A DNA stretch of 64,000 nucleotides from Malania oleifera (GCF_029873635.1 NC_080423.1:92363191-92427190), one strand, 5' to 3'; positions 48,546 through 62,489 are shown, counted from the stretch's first letter. Numbers and translations: made by a program. Notes: generated from the letters alone by a model not told the origin.

Positions 48546-49458
48546 TTCATGTTGTTGCCATTAACTCTTATTTCTCATTTGGGACAGCTTTTAAATAGTA
48601 AATGTGGTAATAATGACATCGGGGTGCTTTTTATTTATCTTTTTATCTTTTTTCTTTTTGATGAGAAGGCTCTCACCCGATTAGTTAATGCACCAATGGG
48701 GATGGTCCATGTTCATGGAGACATCCCCAATTTGTTGCTCATGTGTACAAATTAGTTTTTTGACTTGGCTTTCATACCCTATTTGTAAACAAGTCCAAAA
48801 TACAAGAGAGTTACAAATAAACTTCACAAAGACACATTAAAATTTAAAAGCAAACTTTAAAAATTAAAATATCTGTAATTCTAGTGAAAATTAAACTACA
48901 CACGTATAATTATTAATTAATTGCTTTTAACTTAGTTGAAGAAAATGTCTCGAATCACGGGAATTGATTGAAAAAAAGATTCATATAGTGGACCTCACAT
49001 AATAGGATTTAAGATTTGTTATTGTTGTTATTGTATGCATAATTACTAATTAATTAAATGTATGTTTGGTACATAAGAATGAAATGGAATAGATAATAAT
49101 ATAATTAAATTTCATACTAAATTTTATCATATTCTCCATTTATAATTTCATTCCATTTCTTTTCTATGATTATGGGAAGTGATCCACCCCAACTCGACTC
49201 CACCTATACAGTTATCAATGAGTGGGAAATATGATCTCACCCCAACTCAAAGTTGGTTATGTGTATTTGGGTGTGGGAGGACTTTGATTTTTATTTATTT
49301 TATTTCTATGCAATCAACCAAATATTTGAATTTTTATTTTTGGTTTGTTTGTGTTAAAAGTTTTATTCAAATTGAAAACTATGAGTTGAAAATTACCAAA
49401 ATATATGGATTTAACTGATATGATTAGATAAACTAATAATTTTTCAATACTGCATACC

Positions 49459-49512
<54 letters not shown>

Positions 49513-50241
49513 TTATGTAAATGCATATATTCAAACATACGATTTGTAATATATATGTATATATATAAGTGCGTACATATAAATTGGGCAAGTAAAAAGT
49601 ACATGACTATTAGGGTGAACCATGATAAGTGATTTACTCACTGTTAGCAAATGCTATGTAGAAAATACTTGACTACTCGGCAAAAATGTTTTTGAGTTTT
49701 ACTGAAAAGCAAACGCTTGACTATTTGAGCATAGAAATAGCTAAAATTATTGTGATTCTTGTTTCTTTCCAAAAATTAATAAATTGCTTGGATTTTCCAT
49801 GTATTGCTAGAAAGTGATCTAATGTGAATGGTTGAAACTTCACACTTTTTTTTATCTGGTCCATCAAATTTGTTTCCAAAGATAATATATTCCTATATTT
49901 TAACACTTCGCTATAATTAATTTCCTGAAAAGAAAAATACATAGTAACAATGTAAAAACTATGAATATTATGGATGCAATTTGTTGTGGCAGCTACAATT
50001 ACTAAGGCGGAGACCCTGCCAAGAAAAAACCTAATATTGACTCATGCTGCCTACAACCACGCAAGAATAGCACTCAACAATAGGGAAAGTATAAGCAAGC
50101 AAAGAAGAGAAACAGGGCAAAACAGAACATGGAGAAAGTTATTATCTCCTCTCCCATAGTCCCATACCCATTTTCCCAGAAGCGAAATTAAGCTATCACT
50201 TACATAAACCAAATACAGCTTGAAATTACATATAATAATAG
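48546..50241. other. Unit-2 copy of the DNA downstream of S6K
   Basis: Collinear with about 38990-40427. It differs mainly by a much longer TA run (49459-49506) and by about 190 bp next to the small ORF. No gene is seen. Confidence 0.6.
49459..49506. repeat. (TA)n microsatellite, expanded in unit 2
   Basis: A TA run of over 20 units. The corresponding place in unit 1 (about 39920) has only CTATATATAC. Confidence 0.9.
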
Positions 50242-50400
50242 TTAAACTAGATCTGTGTACTCCATTAAGTTGCCACAAACAGAGGCCTTATTCTTCATAC
50301 CCTGCAGGCAAAACTCCTTTCGCTTGAAGTCTTTGAACAGTAGCGAACCATTCACCATCGTAATCAAGAACTTCAAGGTTGCAGTCAGACTCATTTCCAT
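50242..50400 (-). CDS. Candidate 52-codon small protein, copy in unit 2
   Basis: Same ORF as at 40428-40586, ending NLMEYTDLV then TAA. Only the last codons and one silent base differ. A TATAAAT box lies at 50486-50492 (minus). A plus-strand ORF across it also lacks an ATG at its start. The two copies keep frame and length despite divergence around them, which supports coding function, but the sample is only two sequences. Confidence 0.4.
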   Translation of the reverse strand: MEMSLTATLKFLITMVNGSLLFKDFKRKEFCLQGMKNKASVCGNLMEYTDLV

Positions 50401-50600
50401 CTTCTTCACCTTACTTCTTACTTCTTACTTCTTACACACACACACAACTGGTTTATGTTTCAACCAAAGGTGTGTCAGTACCTTAATTTATAGGCTTGGA
50501 GTGTTCGAGAGGCTTTGAAATTTAAATGTTGGCATATTTATTACTAATATTTGAAAAAATATATGCCTTTCATTACCTACATTCCATATATAAATAGCTA

Positions 50601-50636
<36 letters not shown>

Positions 50637-52776
50637 GTTGCAACTTGCACTTTTATCAATTTATTACCATCAAATTTCTTATTTTGAACCCATATAATGA
50701 CATGACCACTTTAACAGGCCTATGCTATTAATTAAAAAATTTTCATATTAGGGAAGATTTTACACAACACCTTCTAAATTTAATCAATACATTAAAATTA
50801 TGCATTATGTTGCTTCAATTTTTTTTTTTTTATGTTAACCAAACGTGCATGGCAAGAAAGAACCCAACTTAGAAGTTTTCAAATTTTCTTGTTACACTAG
50901 TGAGTGCCTTGAGGGAATTTTCAAAAAGAAATTTAATAATTTTTTGCTTCAAAATTTTTGAAAAAATGTTTCTCAATTTTTCAAATTGCGTTATTTGAAA
51001 ATCTTAAGGCGCCAATGGGCACAATAAGAGGTCTTGAATTCAATTTTTCACAAATAGTAATTCTTGATTTATCACGAGGGTACTTCCCTCCTCTTTTGAT
51101 TTGATCTCGCCTAATTTAATGTACTTCTTTTTTAGTCCATTGAGAGCCAACAAGGCCCGGACCATACAAGGTAACTCATTTACCATCTCATCCTCTCAAG
51201 GTTCAAACCTGACACCTCTAATATGTAATTTCAAATTATGGCCATTGAAATGTATCCTTAGACATAGAGGATAATGTGCCTATTAATTTCTTAACTTAGA
51301 GAGGATTCTTGTTCTTGAATAATCATTATTAGATAATATATTTGCGAAGAAACTTTCCTTAATGATAATCGGCATTTAAATATTTCAGCTGTCTTAGATT
51401 TCCTTATATTTTGCGAATATTGGAATACATTTGCCAAGTAAATTCCTAAATAAGAATTTTGTTGGAACTTTTGAAGTTACTAATTGGGATTTTTGGAAAA
51501 TTTTTTTAAATAATTTTCTAATTAATTAAGACATAAAGGAAAACTTCAAGTGTTAAAGGGAGGAGTATTATTCCAACCATTGTAGAGGAGTTCAAAATGT
51601 AAAAGACTACCTTGGGTGTCCATGTTTGTGAGATTAGGAAATGTATCTTGATAAAAGGAGCGAACAAGAAGGGAAATGATTTATTTGAGATAATTTGAAA
51701 TCACTTATAGAAAAATACTATTAGTTAGGATTGAGCAATGTACGGTGAAAATGGATTTCATAGACCAAATTAAAGAAGTTCAATTAAATCGGTTCAGTTA
51801 AGATTTTAATTTCGATTGGTTTGGTTTGATTTTAAAAAAAATTCTATGTTTTGTGCTTGGTTCATTTGGTTTAAGAGAACTTTTTTTTCGATTAATCAAA
51901 TTTATCGATTAAATGTATAGACATTAATATATAAAAATTATAAATATATATATATGTAAATATATTTATATTATATATAAATATAAATATGCAAATAAGA
52001 AATGCTTCATAATTTTAATTAACCAAGTCAACTGAACTAAAATTCAATTGGGTAAAGGTTAGGGTATACCCTAAACCAAAATTTTTCTATGAATTTGATT
52101 AATTCACTGAATTCACTATACTGACACCTTACTATCGACAAACATACCTATCTAAAAGTAGTTTGCGATTATTTATTATAATTACTTTTTCAAATTAGTG
52201 AGTTTTATTAAAATAAGTTGTTTGGAAAAATATTTTTTTAAGTACTTATTTAAACATTCATAAATAAAGCAAGTAAAAAAACAACTAAAAAAGAGGACTT
52301 GTGAAAACTTAGTTAGGTGGATGTATGATTTTAGAATAGCTTTCATATTTTCTCTTTAGAATCAAATACTATTAGAAATAAAAATTAATTCTATATGACT
52401 AAAAATTATGAAAACCAATTATTAATGACATAAAAATCAAAACTTTGTTTATTGATTTATTTAGTAAACTCATTTTATTTTCTTCTTGCTTTACTTACAA
52501 CCCAACTTAACAAAGTATATTTTTTCATATATTTTTTTTTCTATTTTCTTGTCGTCTTCTAAATTCCAAATAAGCTACTCTTTTGGATTATAAAAAAAAA
52601 AAAAAAAACCAATTTAATCGAATCAAGCAAATTTACATATTCTTACAATTATATTCTATGAAACAAAAGTTGCATTCCCAAATTATTTTTTAACTCTCTT
52701 GGTTGTGGTACCCAAAAAAAATTTTATAAAAAAAAAAGGAAAAAGAAGTCATCTACTTTCGTATGGTCTAACTTCA

Positions 52777-53001
52777 TGTAAAACCCGGAAATTTAAAAGG
52801 ATTAAAATAATTTAGAAAAAAAATAATAAATAAAATAACAAATAAATAAATAAAAGAAATGACGTGGGAAAAAGAAAAAAAAATTAAATTAAAAAAAATA
52901 AAAATTAAAGAAATTAAATTAAATTAAGATAAATTAAATAATTAAATAACTAGTTGTTAGATTAAATATTATTGCATTGGATTTAAAAAAATAATAATTA
53001 A

Positions 53002-53064
<63 letters not shown>

Positions 53065-55590
53065 AAAGAGGATAAGAAGAAGAAAAAGAGGTTTGTAGAA
53101 CAGGCACGCCCCCCCCTCTCTCTGAAATTTTATTTGCGCAGTGCCAGCCACTCCGTCTTCGTCTCTCTCATTCTTTCAATTTCTTGGTGAATTTGCAGCG
53201 GATCGGGAAATGTAAGGTCCCGTTGGATTTCTGGTTCTATTGCCGACATTTCTACTAGAGCAGATTAGTCATGGGAATGACTTAGGCACTGCTCCCGGAG
53301 AAAGGTAAATTTTCTCCATTTTCTCAATTTTGTTTTAAATCTACTGTTAAATCGGCAAACGGGTACCACCATGTGATCCTAGTCGTCGTCGTCGTCATTT
53401 TGATGTAAGTAATTTTTCAATTGGAATTTTCTAAACCCTACTCCAAAGCGAGAGTGGGATTTGAGAAATTTGACAAATTAGTTAAATTTGCGAGTATAAT
53501 TGTAAATTGAAAATTATGACCCTAAAAAATATTTAAATAGTATGTTATTTAAGAATAATTTAAATAGAATTAGAGTTTCTGATTCAAGACTCGGGTAAGC
53601 GCCGCAGGTGTAATTTTGGACCCCGCAGGCATAATTTAGAAAATTAAGTGGGACTGTTAAATATTAGTTTAAATATTAATTTGAGGTGTGTGGAGTCTAA
53701 GGAAGGCTAGATGGGTAGTATTTTGGGGAAATGAATTAATTAATTTAGGAAATTTGGTAATTTAGCTATATTTAAGGGTATATTTATTTATTTATTTAGA
53801 ATTTATGGAAAAATATTAAAATAATATTTTATTCAGGATTAATTACATGGAACTAGAATTTTTGATTCAGGATCCGGGTGAGCGCCGCAGGTATTTTTCC
53901 GGAGTCCCTGTCGGTGTAGTTCGAGAATTCAGGTAAGGGAAAAATTTATATTTTAAATCAGGTTTTTCATGAATTAAAAATGATTATGTGTTATTTATGT
54001 GTATATGTTTTTATATGGGTTTAAAATGCCAGCCATGAAATTTATGTTTTCTGAGCCTAGGATTGTCGATATAGTTATGTATGTGTGAAAGTAAACGAAC
54101 GAAAGTGAAAAGAATTTTCTAAGGAATTATGTAAGAAATGAAGTGTATTTTGAGCATGTAAATGTTACATGTGGGTTAACTTATTTTATGAGAAATATGT
54201 ATGAATTTTATTGCTAAATTGTTTGGCATGAGAATCTATACAAATTATATGTTAAATGTATGTGATGCAAGCTAAATAAGTAATGCAATGAGAATAAAAT
54301 ATGATATGGACAATGTTGCCAGTGTATGTAAATGCAATCATGTAAAGGTACGACAGCTGAAAGCCGGGTTAGCAGATCTAGCTCATTTTTATGTGAACTA
54401 ACTGATGACAGTTAAAATGAGCTGTGTTAGATTCTAGCGCATTTCTATGTGGACTAACAAATGACGGCTAAAGAGCGGCTGTAGTACAAAGGAATGAAAT
54501 GAAAATGTTATAAAAGGAAATGACCAGGAATGACAATGCAATGAAATGAAATGTGAAATGTAAATGATACAAATGAGAAAGAGTCACTTAAAGTGAAACA
54601 CAAGGAAATGTTAAGTTATGAACATGAAAGAATGTGAATGATTGAATAATGATGGAAATAATGATGTATTATGATATTAGAAATATTTATGTATGTAGAA
54701 CATGTTACGTTTGGGCGGGGCGCACTCTTCGCCTGAGGGCTTGCTGAGTAAGGCGAATGCACTAGTAGTTTCAGATGTGGCACTAGCTATATAACGCACT
54801 AGTGCAGAGGGAACCTACTTGTATGAGCGAGTAAAATTCCCTATCCTTAGGGCGTTTGCCGGTAAACTATTGTTAAACTGTGTGAATACGAGATTAATCT
54901 ACCACTTGAGGGCTTACTGAGTAAGGTGAGTGCTCTAATATGTTTTAATTGTAACCTTAGGGTTACCTAGGTATCAGAGTAGAGGGGTGCTAGTTGTATG
55001 AGCGGGTAATCACCCCTATCCTCGGGTAATCTCGTGAGTTAAACATTTGCATGTGATTGTTTAGGTTCAGAAAACGATTTCAATGTTATATGATGATTTG
55101 CAAATGAAATAAAAATGATATCTATTTATCTCATGTTGGCCACATGCTGTTTTAATATGTATGTTTATTCCCTTATTGAGATGTGTCTCACCCGAATATG
55201 ATTATTTCTTTTCAGGACATCCTCGAGGTCGGGCTTAAAGAGCTCAAGGGTTGTTAGCCTTCTGAGGATTGTATAAAGAGAAAGGGTATATTTTTATATA
55301 CTTTAGGGGAATGTAAATATTTATGTTTTAAGTTTTTATGTTTTAAGCCTGTTGAGAACAGAATGGTTGTGAAAATACTAAAATGCTTTTGGAGATGTAT
55401 GTATATATGGAAATGCAGGTGTTGGATGGATACTTTGGATTATAGATAGAAATTAGTAAACTCTAGTATTATATTATATTATGGAGATTTTGTTTATATT
55501 TTCCGCTGTATATGATATGGATTACGGATTATCAAGGATTTTAGCAGGTATAACGCGTCGGACCTGGGTTTAAGGGTTCGGGTCGTTACA
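52777..55590 (+). mobile_element. Solo-LTR-like element in unit 2
   Basis: 2814 bp from TGTAAAACCCGG to GGGTCGTTACA, flanked by CTTCA on both sides (52772-52776 and 55591-55595). Unit 1 has the unoccupied site (near 44470). Inside are a TA run, TCTCTC, GGTAAGCGCCGCAGGTGTAA, duplicated GAGGGCTTACTGAGTAAGG blocks (54735 and 54907) and GAGATGTGTCTCACCCGA. No coding region is seen. Confidence 0.9.
53008..53060. repeat. (TA)n microsatellite
   Basis: A pure TA run inside the AT-rich head of the solo-LTR-like element. Confidence 0.95.
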
Positions 55591-56442
55591 CTTCATGTTA
55601 CTATTTCAAGTCTTAGATCTCATTTCATAATTTTCATCATCTCCTTAGGGGTGTATTTGAGTTGTGATGAGTTAATATAGTGGGATATGTTTATTAGACT
55701 TAACTAAAAAATGTTAAGCTCGAAATTCGATTCGAGCTCAATCAATCTCAAAATTGTTGAAATTGAACTCAATTTGATTGCAAGTTCTTCAAACTCGAGC
55801 ACAACTTGATTTGTTTTAATTGAATTGTATTGTTAAGAATTCCACTTGTGAGCTTGTCCCACATTGAAAAATTAGAGTGGATGATGGGTACTTGTATACA
55901 TGGTTGGACCCAAGACCCAATAGGCTTAAGTTTTTGGGTCAAGTTGGTGTTCACCCACATATATCAAGCTCACCCATGAGCTCCTCCGGTCCCAACAAGT
56001 GGTATTAAAGCCGACGATTCATAACTCTGGATGAGCGACATCGTAAAAAGTCAAGATGTAAAACTAATTCTCCTAACGTGTTAACAGTTGGAGAACCAAG
56101 TGTGTGACTGAAGCCAATAAGGATCATCTAGACTGCGGATGGATCCGAGTAGGGTCAAGACCCACTTGAGCAACTGTTGAGGAATTGGGCTTGTTCCCAT
56201 AAGGGAGACGGTTTCCGTTCAATGGGGAGTAATTGGAACCAACAAGTGAGGGGGAGATTGTTGACAATTCCACTTGTGAGCTTGTCTCACATTGAAAAAT
56301 TAGAGTGGATGATGTGTAATGACCTAAAAAAAAAATTATTATTATTAATTAATTAATTATTATTAAGAAAATTAATTAAATTAGGAAATTTGAGGATTTT
56401 GGATATGTATATATGTATACTTAATTACATATAAGGATAAAT

Positions 56443-56487
<45 letters not shown>

Positions 56488-58204
56488 GTGTATGTATATA
56501 AAAGTATATATAAAGTTATTAAATAATAAAGTAAAGTAAGAGACAAAGGAAAGAAAGAAAGAAGAAAAAAAAGAAATTAAAATGCTAAGCTTCTTGAAGA
56601 AAACAGGAAGTGGAAAGAGAAAAAAAAAACTATTCACGCGGCAGAACAAAGGAAGGAAAAGGAAAAAAAAAAAAAAAACTCTCTCAACTCACGCTCTCTA
56701 CTCCTCATCTCTCTACAATTTCGCGTAGGATTCTCGCCCAATTGAAAATCCGAAATTACCACTAGACTCCATTCTTGGCCACCAACATATCTACCGAAGT
56801 GGATTTGTCACAGGAGCAACATGGGCATATCTCCTGAGATAAAGCAAATTCTCATTCTTATCTTAATTTTTCTTAAATTTTAAGCCAAATGGGTGATCGG
56901 ACACTACCACGAGAATCTAGGGATGATTCTCTACAAATCTAGCGGAGCGGATTTCTCGTAGGATTGATGTGGGAATAGCCCCAAAACTAGGATAAATGAC
57001 TTATTTAGAAATTAATTATTATTTAATTATTGTAAATTAGGAAATGTTAAAATAATATTTTATTGAGGCTGATTTGATTGAATCAGGGTTCCGGTGAGCG
57101 CTGCAGGTATAATTTTGGGAGCCCTACAGGCGTGATTCAGGGAAATAGGTAAGGGGGAATAAAATTATATCAGTTTTTTATTAAGATGAACTTGTTATTT
57201 ACAAGCATATGAAATTTATTATTTATCTATATGATTTTTAGAACCGTCTGAGTACTAGAAAATGAATGATATTGTTCAATGTGACGCCCCGAACCCGCCA
57301 AGTGGGCCCCGGGTGCCACGTGTTCCAATTACCTGTATCTGATACCATAATTAACATGTACACAGCGAAATATAAATAAATATCCTCAAGTAAATACCAG
57401 AGTTCTATATAGAAACCCAAAAACAAATACTACAACATCCAGATATCTATATCCACAACTAGTATTTAAAACATAATCCCATACAAATATATCTATACAT
57501 ATATCAGTATCTCACATTACCCCAAAAAGAAACTAGCAAAAACAGTCCCAACCTAGGCCTTCAAACCCGATCTCCAGAAGAACCTGAAAAGTTGTTAATC
57601 CACTAGGGTGAGACATTTCTCAGTAAGGGTGAAATAAATTATAATAGTGTGTGACAAATGAGTTTTAATATTTACATATCAAAATAAACTGTTTCTCACA
57701 TAATATCAATAACAACTGAGAAAATGTACTATTAATAACATCTCCGACATCTAATATCATACACACATCCAATATGCACAAGTACATAATTTTTATGCAA
57801 GTGAAAGTCCTCGAGGATAGAGAAGATTACCCGCCCAAACAAGTAGCTTCCCTCTGCTCTGGTACTAAAAATACAACCTACCAGAGCACTCACCTTACTC
57901 AGTAAGCCCTTAGGTGAAGTATTACTTTGCCGCCAGTACACACATCTTTATTATTTTAAATACGAAAGTTTCCGAGGATCGGGATGTCTACCCGCTCATA
58001 TAAGTAGTATCCCTTTGCACTGATACCAAGAAACTACCTAGCAGAGTACTTGCCTTTCTCAGCAAGCCCCTGATGGTATGTTTACCTCGCCGCATGCACA
58101 CACATGCATTCATAATATGTTATACCATTATTTTTATGCTATAATTAAATTCACATGCGCACAACACATCCACACAGGAATCATGCATCTCATACTTCAT
58201 CTTT

Positions 58205-58480
58205 TAATATCATCAGTACGTGGCCCACACAGAGCAACTACGTACATGTCAGTACGTGGCCCACACAGACACCTATGTACTTCTTATCTACACGTGGCCC
58301 ACACAGATACCACTACCCACACAGGGTACATAACATGGCTCACATAGGTGCCACCATCCACACATGATACATAACATGGCCCACACAGACGCCATTATCC
58401 ACATAGGATATATAACATGGCCCACACAGGCACAATTATCCACACAGAATATAACGTGGTCCACACAAGCACCACTATTC
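58205..58480. repeat. ~40-bp minisatellite in the composite element
   Basis: About seven units with GGCCCACACAGACACCA and TATCCACACAGGATA. ORFs on both strands here are repeat translations. Confidence 0.9.
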
Positions 58481-59698
58481 ACCAGTATCCAATCTCCATG
58501 ACCTACCCGTCGTATATCAGTAGAACAAGCTCCTCGACCTGCCAATGTCCTACCCCATATAAATGACAGTATGACGAGCTCCTCAACCTGCCAATGTCAT
58601 ATCATGATTTATATCTAGGCAATATAACAACCTCTTCATGCCAACATTATATTGAGATGCATACGAATAACCACACCAGTTAGTTCACAAAGACGCATCA
58701 ATGCATTACCACACAAGTATCTAACATATCCACATTCCCACACAGTACTCCAACAGATCAATACATTTCCACACATGAGTCAAACATAGCAAATTTTTAT
58801 CATGTCATAATCATTACAAATATCCCCACATGCAAACCCAAATACCACAGTAATTCATATTTAATTTATTAGGAAAAATTGTTCCCTTGTCACACGAATT
58901 TAATATCATATGCAATTATCCCAAATATAAACTTTAAACAAAATCATCATTTTATAATACTCAGACGGTTCTAAAAATCATATAGATAAATAATAAAATT
59001 TATACGCTCATAAATAACAAGTTCACCTTAATAAAAAACTGATATAATTTTATTCCCCCTTACCTGTTTCCTTGAATCACGCCTGTCGAGCTTTCAAAAT
59101 TATACCCGCAGCGCTCACCTGAACCCTGATTTAATCAAATTAATCCCAATAAAATATTATTTTAACCTTTCCTAATTTACAATAATTAAATAACAATTAA
59201 TTTCTAAATAACCCATTTATCTTAGTTTTGGGGCTATTCCCACAACAATCCCATGAGAAATCCGCTCTGCTAGATTTGTAGATAATCATCCCTAGATTCT
59301 CGTGGTGGTGTCCGATTGCCCATTTGGCTTAAAATTTAAGAAAAATTGAGGTAAGAATGAGAATTTGCCTCACCCCCAGGAGATATGCCCACATTGCTCC
59401 TATAACAAATTTACTTCGGTAGATATGTCGGTGGCGGAGAATGAAGTCTAGTGGTATTTTTAGATTTTCAATTAGGCGAGAATCCGCCGCGAAATCGTAA
59501 AGAGAGGAGTGGAGAGCGTGAGTCAAGAGAGTTTTTTTTTTTTTCCTTTTCCTTCCTTTGTTCTACTGCGTGAATAGTTTTTTTTTTTTTCTCTTTCTCC
59601 TTCCTGTTTTCTCCAGGAAGCTTAGCATTTAAGTTTTTTTTTTTCTTTTCCTTTATCTCATACTTAACTTTATTATATAATAACTTTATATATACTTT

Positions 59699-59702
<4 letters not shown>

Positions 59703-59758
<56 letters not shown>
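59703..59758. repeat. (CA)n(TA)n microsatellite
   Basis: A CA run passing into TA. The mirrored arm near 56445-56480 has a shorter TA-only version. Confidence 0.92.
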
Positions 59759-60862
59759 CCCAAAATCCTCAAATTTCCTAATTTTATTAATAATAATTAA
59801 TTAATTAATAATAATAATTTTTAAAATTAGTTAATTATTATTATTATTTTTGGGTCGTTACATGATGGGTACTTATATATAAGGTTGGGCCCAAAACCCA
59901 ATAGGCTTAAGCTTTTGGATCAAGTTGGTATTCACCCATGTATATCAAGCCCATCCATGAGTTTCTCCGGTCCTAACATGTATTTAATATTAAATATATA
60001 AAAAGTATATTTAAAAACTTTAAAAGAGTATATTTTTCTTTCTTTTACTAATTGTTTTTTTTTTTCAAGTTCCGAATAAGTTACCTTCTTGGATAAAAAG
60101 AAATTACACGAGATAAGCAAATTTACATACAATTAAATTGCATGAAAGAGAAACCGTACTACCAATTTTAGCAAACCATTTTACATTTGTTTTTTTCAAA
60201 ACTTTTTTGGCACTCTTATCCAAAAATATAGAAGGAACAGAGTGATCTACTTTTATCTATACATGAGGAGATATTTCATTAATTGATAATTGTAACTATT
60301 TTAGTCTTGAGTCATATTTCATAATTTTTGATTCTCACATTAGGCTAAGTATAGTTGAGTTATATGGAAGGATACTCAAACTCAACCCAAATTTCAAATG
60401 TTGAACTCAAAAATCAACTCGTATTCGATCGATATCAAAATTGCTAAACTTGAATTTGATTCAATTGCAAGTTCTTCAAACTCGAACTCGAATTAATTTA
60501 GCTTAATTTACCTAAACTTAAATACATGTATAAAATATATAGAACATTATGTTGACAACAGATTTTGTCCAAGAGTCAATTCACCAAGAACATAGGGCAC
60601 ATCCTAAGCTCCCTCCCTTCCTTAATTTATCTCTGGCATGTCAGAGCATTCTCAATCAATTTTGACCGTCCAAGGTAATCCGAAGTGGTCCAAGATGGTT
60701 AGGATGTGTCTAGTGATGTCTCGAGTTTCATGCACAAAAATCGAGACTTTGTCGGTGGCATTTTGACGAAAGGCCCAAAGCAAGATAAGAAAGTCTTCCT
60801 ACTTTATTTTTACCTTTTTATAACTTTGTGTTTTAGCCTTTTCAACTTTTTTAAAGTTGGGA

Positions 60863-61121
60863 AAGTCTTTTGTCGTCACACTAATGAAAGCCCCGCAAGT
60901 TTATTTGTAGGACAATATTTGTTCATTGGACATTAAGTCTTTGTCATCACACTAATGAAAGCCTTGCAAGTTTAGTTGTAGGATTATACTTGTTCATTGG
61001 GCATAAAGTCTTTGTAATCACACTAATGAAAGCCCTGCAAGTTTAGTTGTAGGACTATACTTGTTCATTGGGCATAAAGTCTTTGTCATCACACTAATGA
61101 AAGCCCTGCAATTTTAGCGTT
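60863..61121. repeat. ~72-bp minisatellite, unit 3 (nearly 4 copies)
   Basis: Same repeat, starting at the unit 2/unit 3 junction. Confidence 0.92.
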
Positions 61122-61971
61122 AGAAATTTTGTTGTTGCATTGTACGGTGCAATTTAAGCCACCATGAGTTGTGTTGATTAAGGTGTAATCCCAAGAAGGG
61201 GGGGGGGGGTGGTCAATTGGATATTAAACAAAACAATCCACTTAATTTCCTTTTACACACTTCTTATAAATTTACCAACTACTTCTTGTTGCTCAATTAT
61301 GTATGTGTGTGGCAATCCTATCTATGCATGCAATATACTCAATTTAAATACAATGCGGAAAATAAAGAGTAGAGGGAAGAGAGAAGACAAATGCGATTTT
61401 ACAAGGTTCAACCAACTTAGCCTACGTCCTCGCCTTGAGCAACCACTCAAGGATTCACTAAAAACCCTACTCCTTAAAGTGGGACGGAGCTTCCCTTACA
61501 AACTGCTGCTTACAAGAGGTACAACTCCCTCCTTGTTCGTTGCTCACAAGAGGTACAACTTCCTCCTCACACCCGGTTCACAACCCGAACCGTATTTTCA
61601 ATGAAATCTGAAAATAACACTCAAAACAATGCTTCTAACAAAAGCTTGTGAGTACAATTCAATTTCCTAACACATTAACATATGATATAACTTGAAGGTC
61701 AAGAATGTATGAAAACCAATACAATCGTTTGATGTAAGATATGTGTCAACACACAAATTCGTATTTAATCAAAACTTCCAAGTAAAATATATTTGAAATG
61801 CCTTGGAGTTAACTAGGGTTCTTGGTTTGCTTTATAAGAATGCACAAGTATATTTGAAGTGAACTAGTTAACAAAATCTTTGTCTTGAATACAAACTCAA
61901 TCAAAATCACAAAGCTTCTTTCAAGTTCCAATATTTTAATCAAAGTAGGTTTTTCAATAAGAAGCCCTATG

Positions 61972-61975
<4 letters not shown>

Positions 61976-62031
<56 letters not shown>
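61976..62031. repeat. (TA)n(TG)n microsatellite
   Basis: A compound dinucleotide repeat inside the solo-LTR-like element. Confidence 0.95.
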
Positions 62032-62035
<4 letters not shown>

Positions 62036-62489
62036 ATATACGTATTGAATCACAAATCAATTAACCAAGCTAACAAGTTTTTCTCAAGACACGATCTTTC
62101 AAAAATCAGTTTTTATATGTGAATACACACTCAAGATCAAAACCTCTTTCTAATGATAAACACGTAAAGAGATGAGAGGTTCTTGAAAAGTAATAACTTG
62201 AAAAATCAAACCTTAATACTGAACTAAAGTTTAGTTGGATGAATGAATGCCCTTTTGATTTCAGTAGAGATTTGCCCAAGGAAGATGGAAGAAGATTGAA
62301 GTGCAGAAAATTAGCTCTAGGGTTCAAGTCTTACAATGAGATGTATATTTTTCTTGTTATGTGTCCTAGCTTGTATTCTAGGGTTTAGATATCATAATAT
62401 ATAGCATATTACCCTTAGAATTAATCTCAGCCGTTGAATCAATAAGATATTTCGTGTGTCTTTTTAATAAAGAACTGATTTTTAGGCTT

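Larger units (their letters stand above)
56315..59862. mobile_element. Inverted composite of the solo-LTR family
   Basis: 3548 bp between exact TGATG duplications (56310-56314 and 59863-59867). The left ~960 bp (56315-57278) are the head of a plus-oriented family member (TGTAATGACC). From 57279 (TGTGACGCCCCGAACCC) to 59862 (GGGTCGTTACA) runs a full-length minus-oriented member. The left part and about 58965-59862 are therefore inverted repeats of roughly 900 bp. No coding region is seen. Confidence 0.8.
55831..59978 (+). mobile_element. TRIM retrotransposon in unit 2, split by a later insertion
   Basis: The unit-2 copy of the TRIM at 44701-45294, with the same TGTAT flanks (55826-55830 and 59979-59983). 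Its second LTR contains the element 56315-59862. The shared position shows the TRIM was present before the segmental duplication. Confidence 0.9.
46221..60862. repeat. Unit 2 of the tandem segmental triplication
   Basis: It repeats unit 1 in the same order. The last S6K exon and its flanks (38276-38990) have no counterpart; a repeat-rich block (46853-48545) is there instead. The unit contains two later LTR-type insertions (52777-55590 and 56315-59862). Confidence 0.9.
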
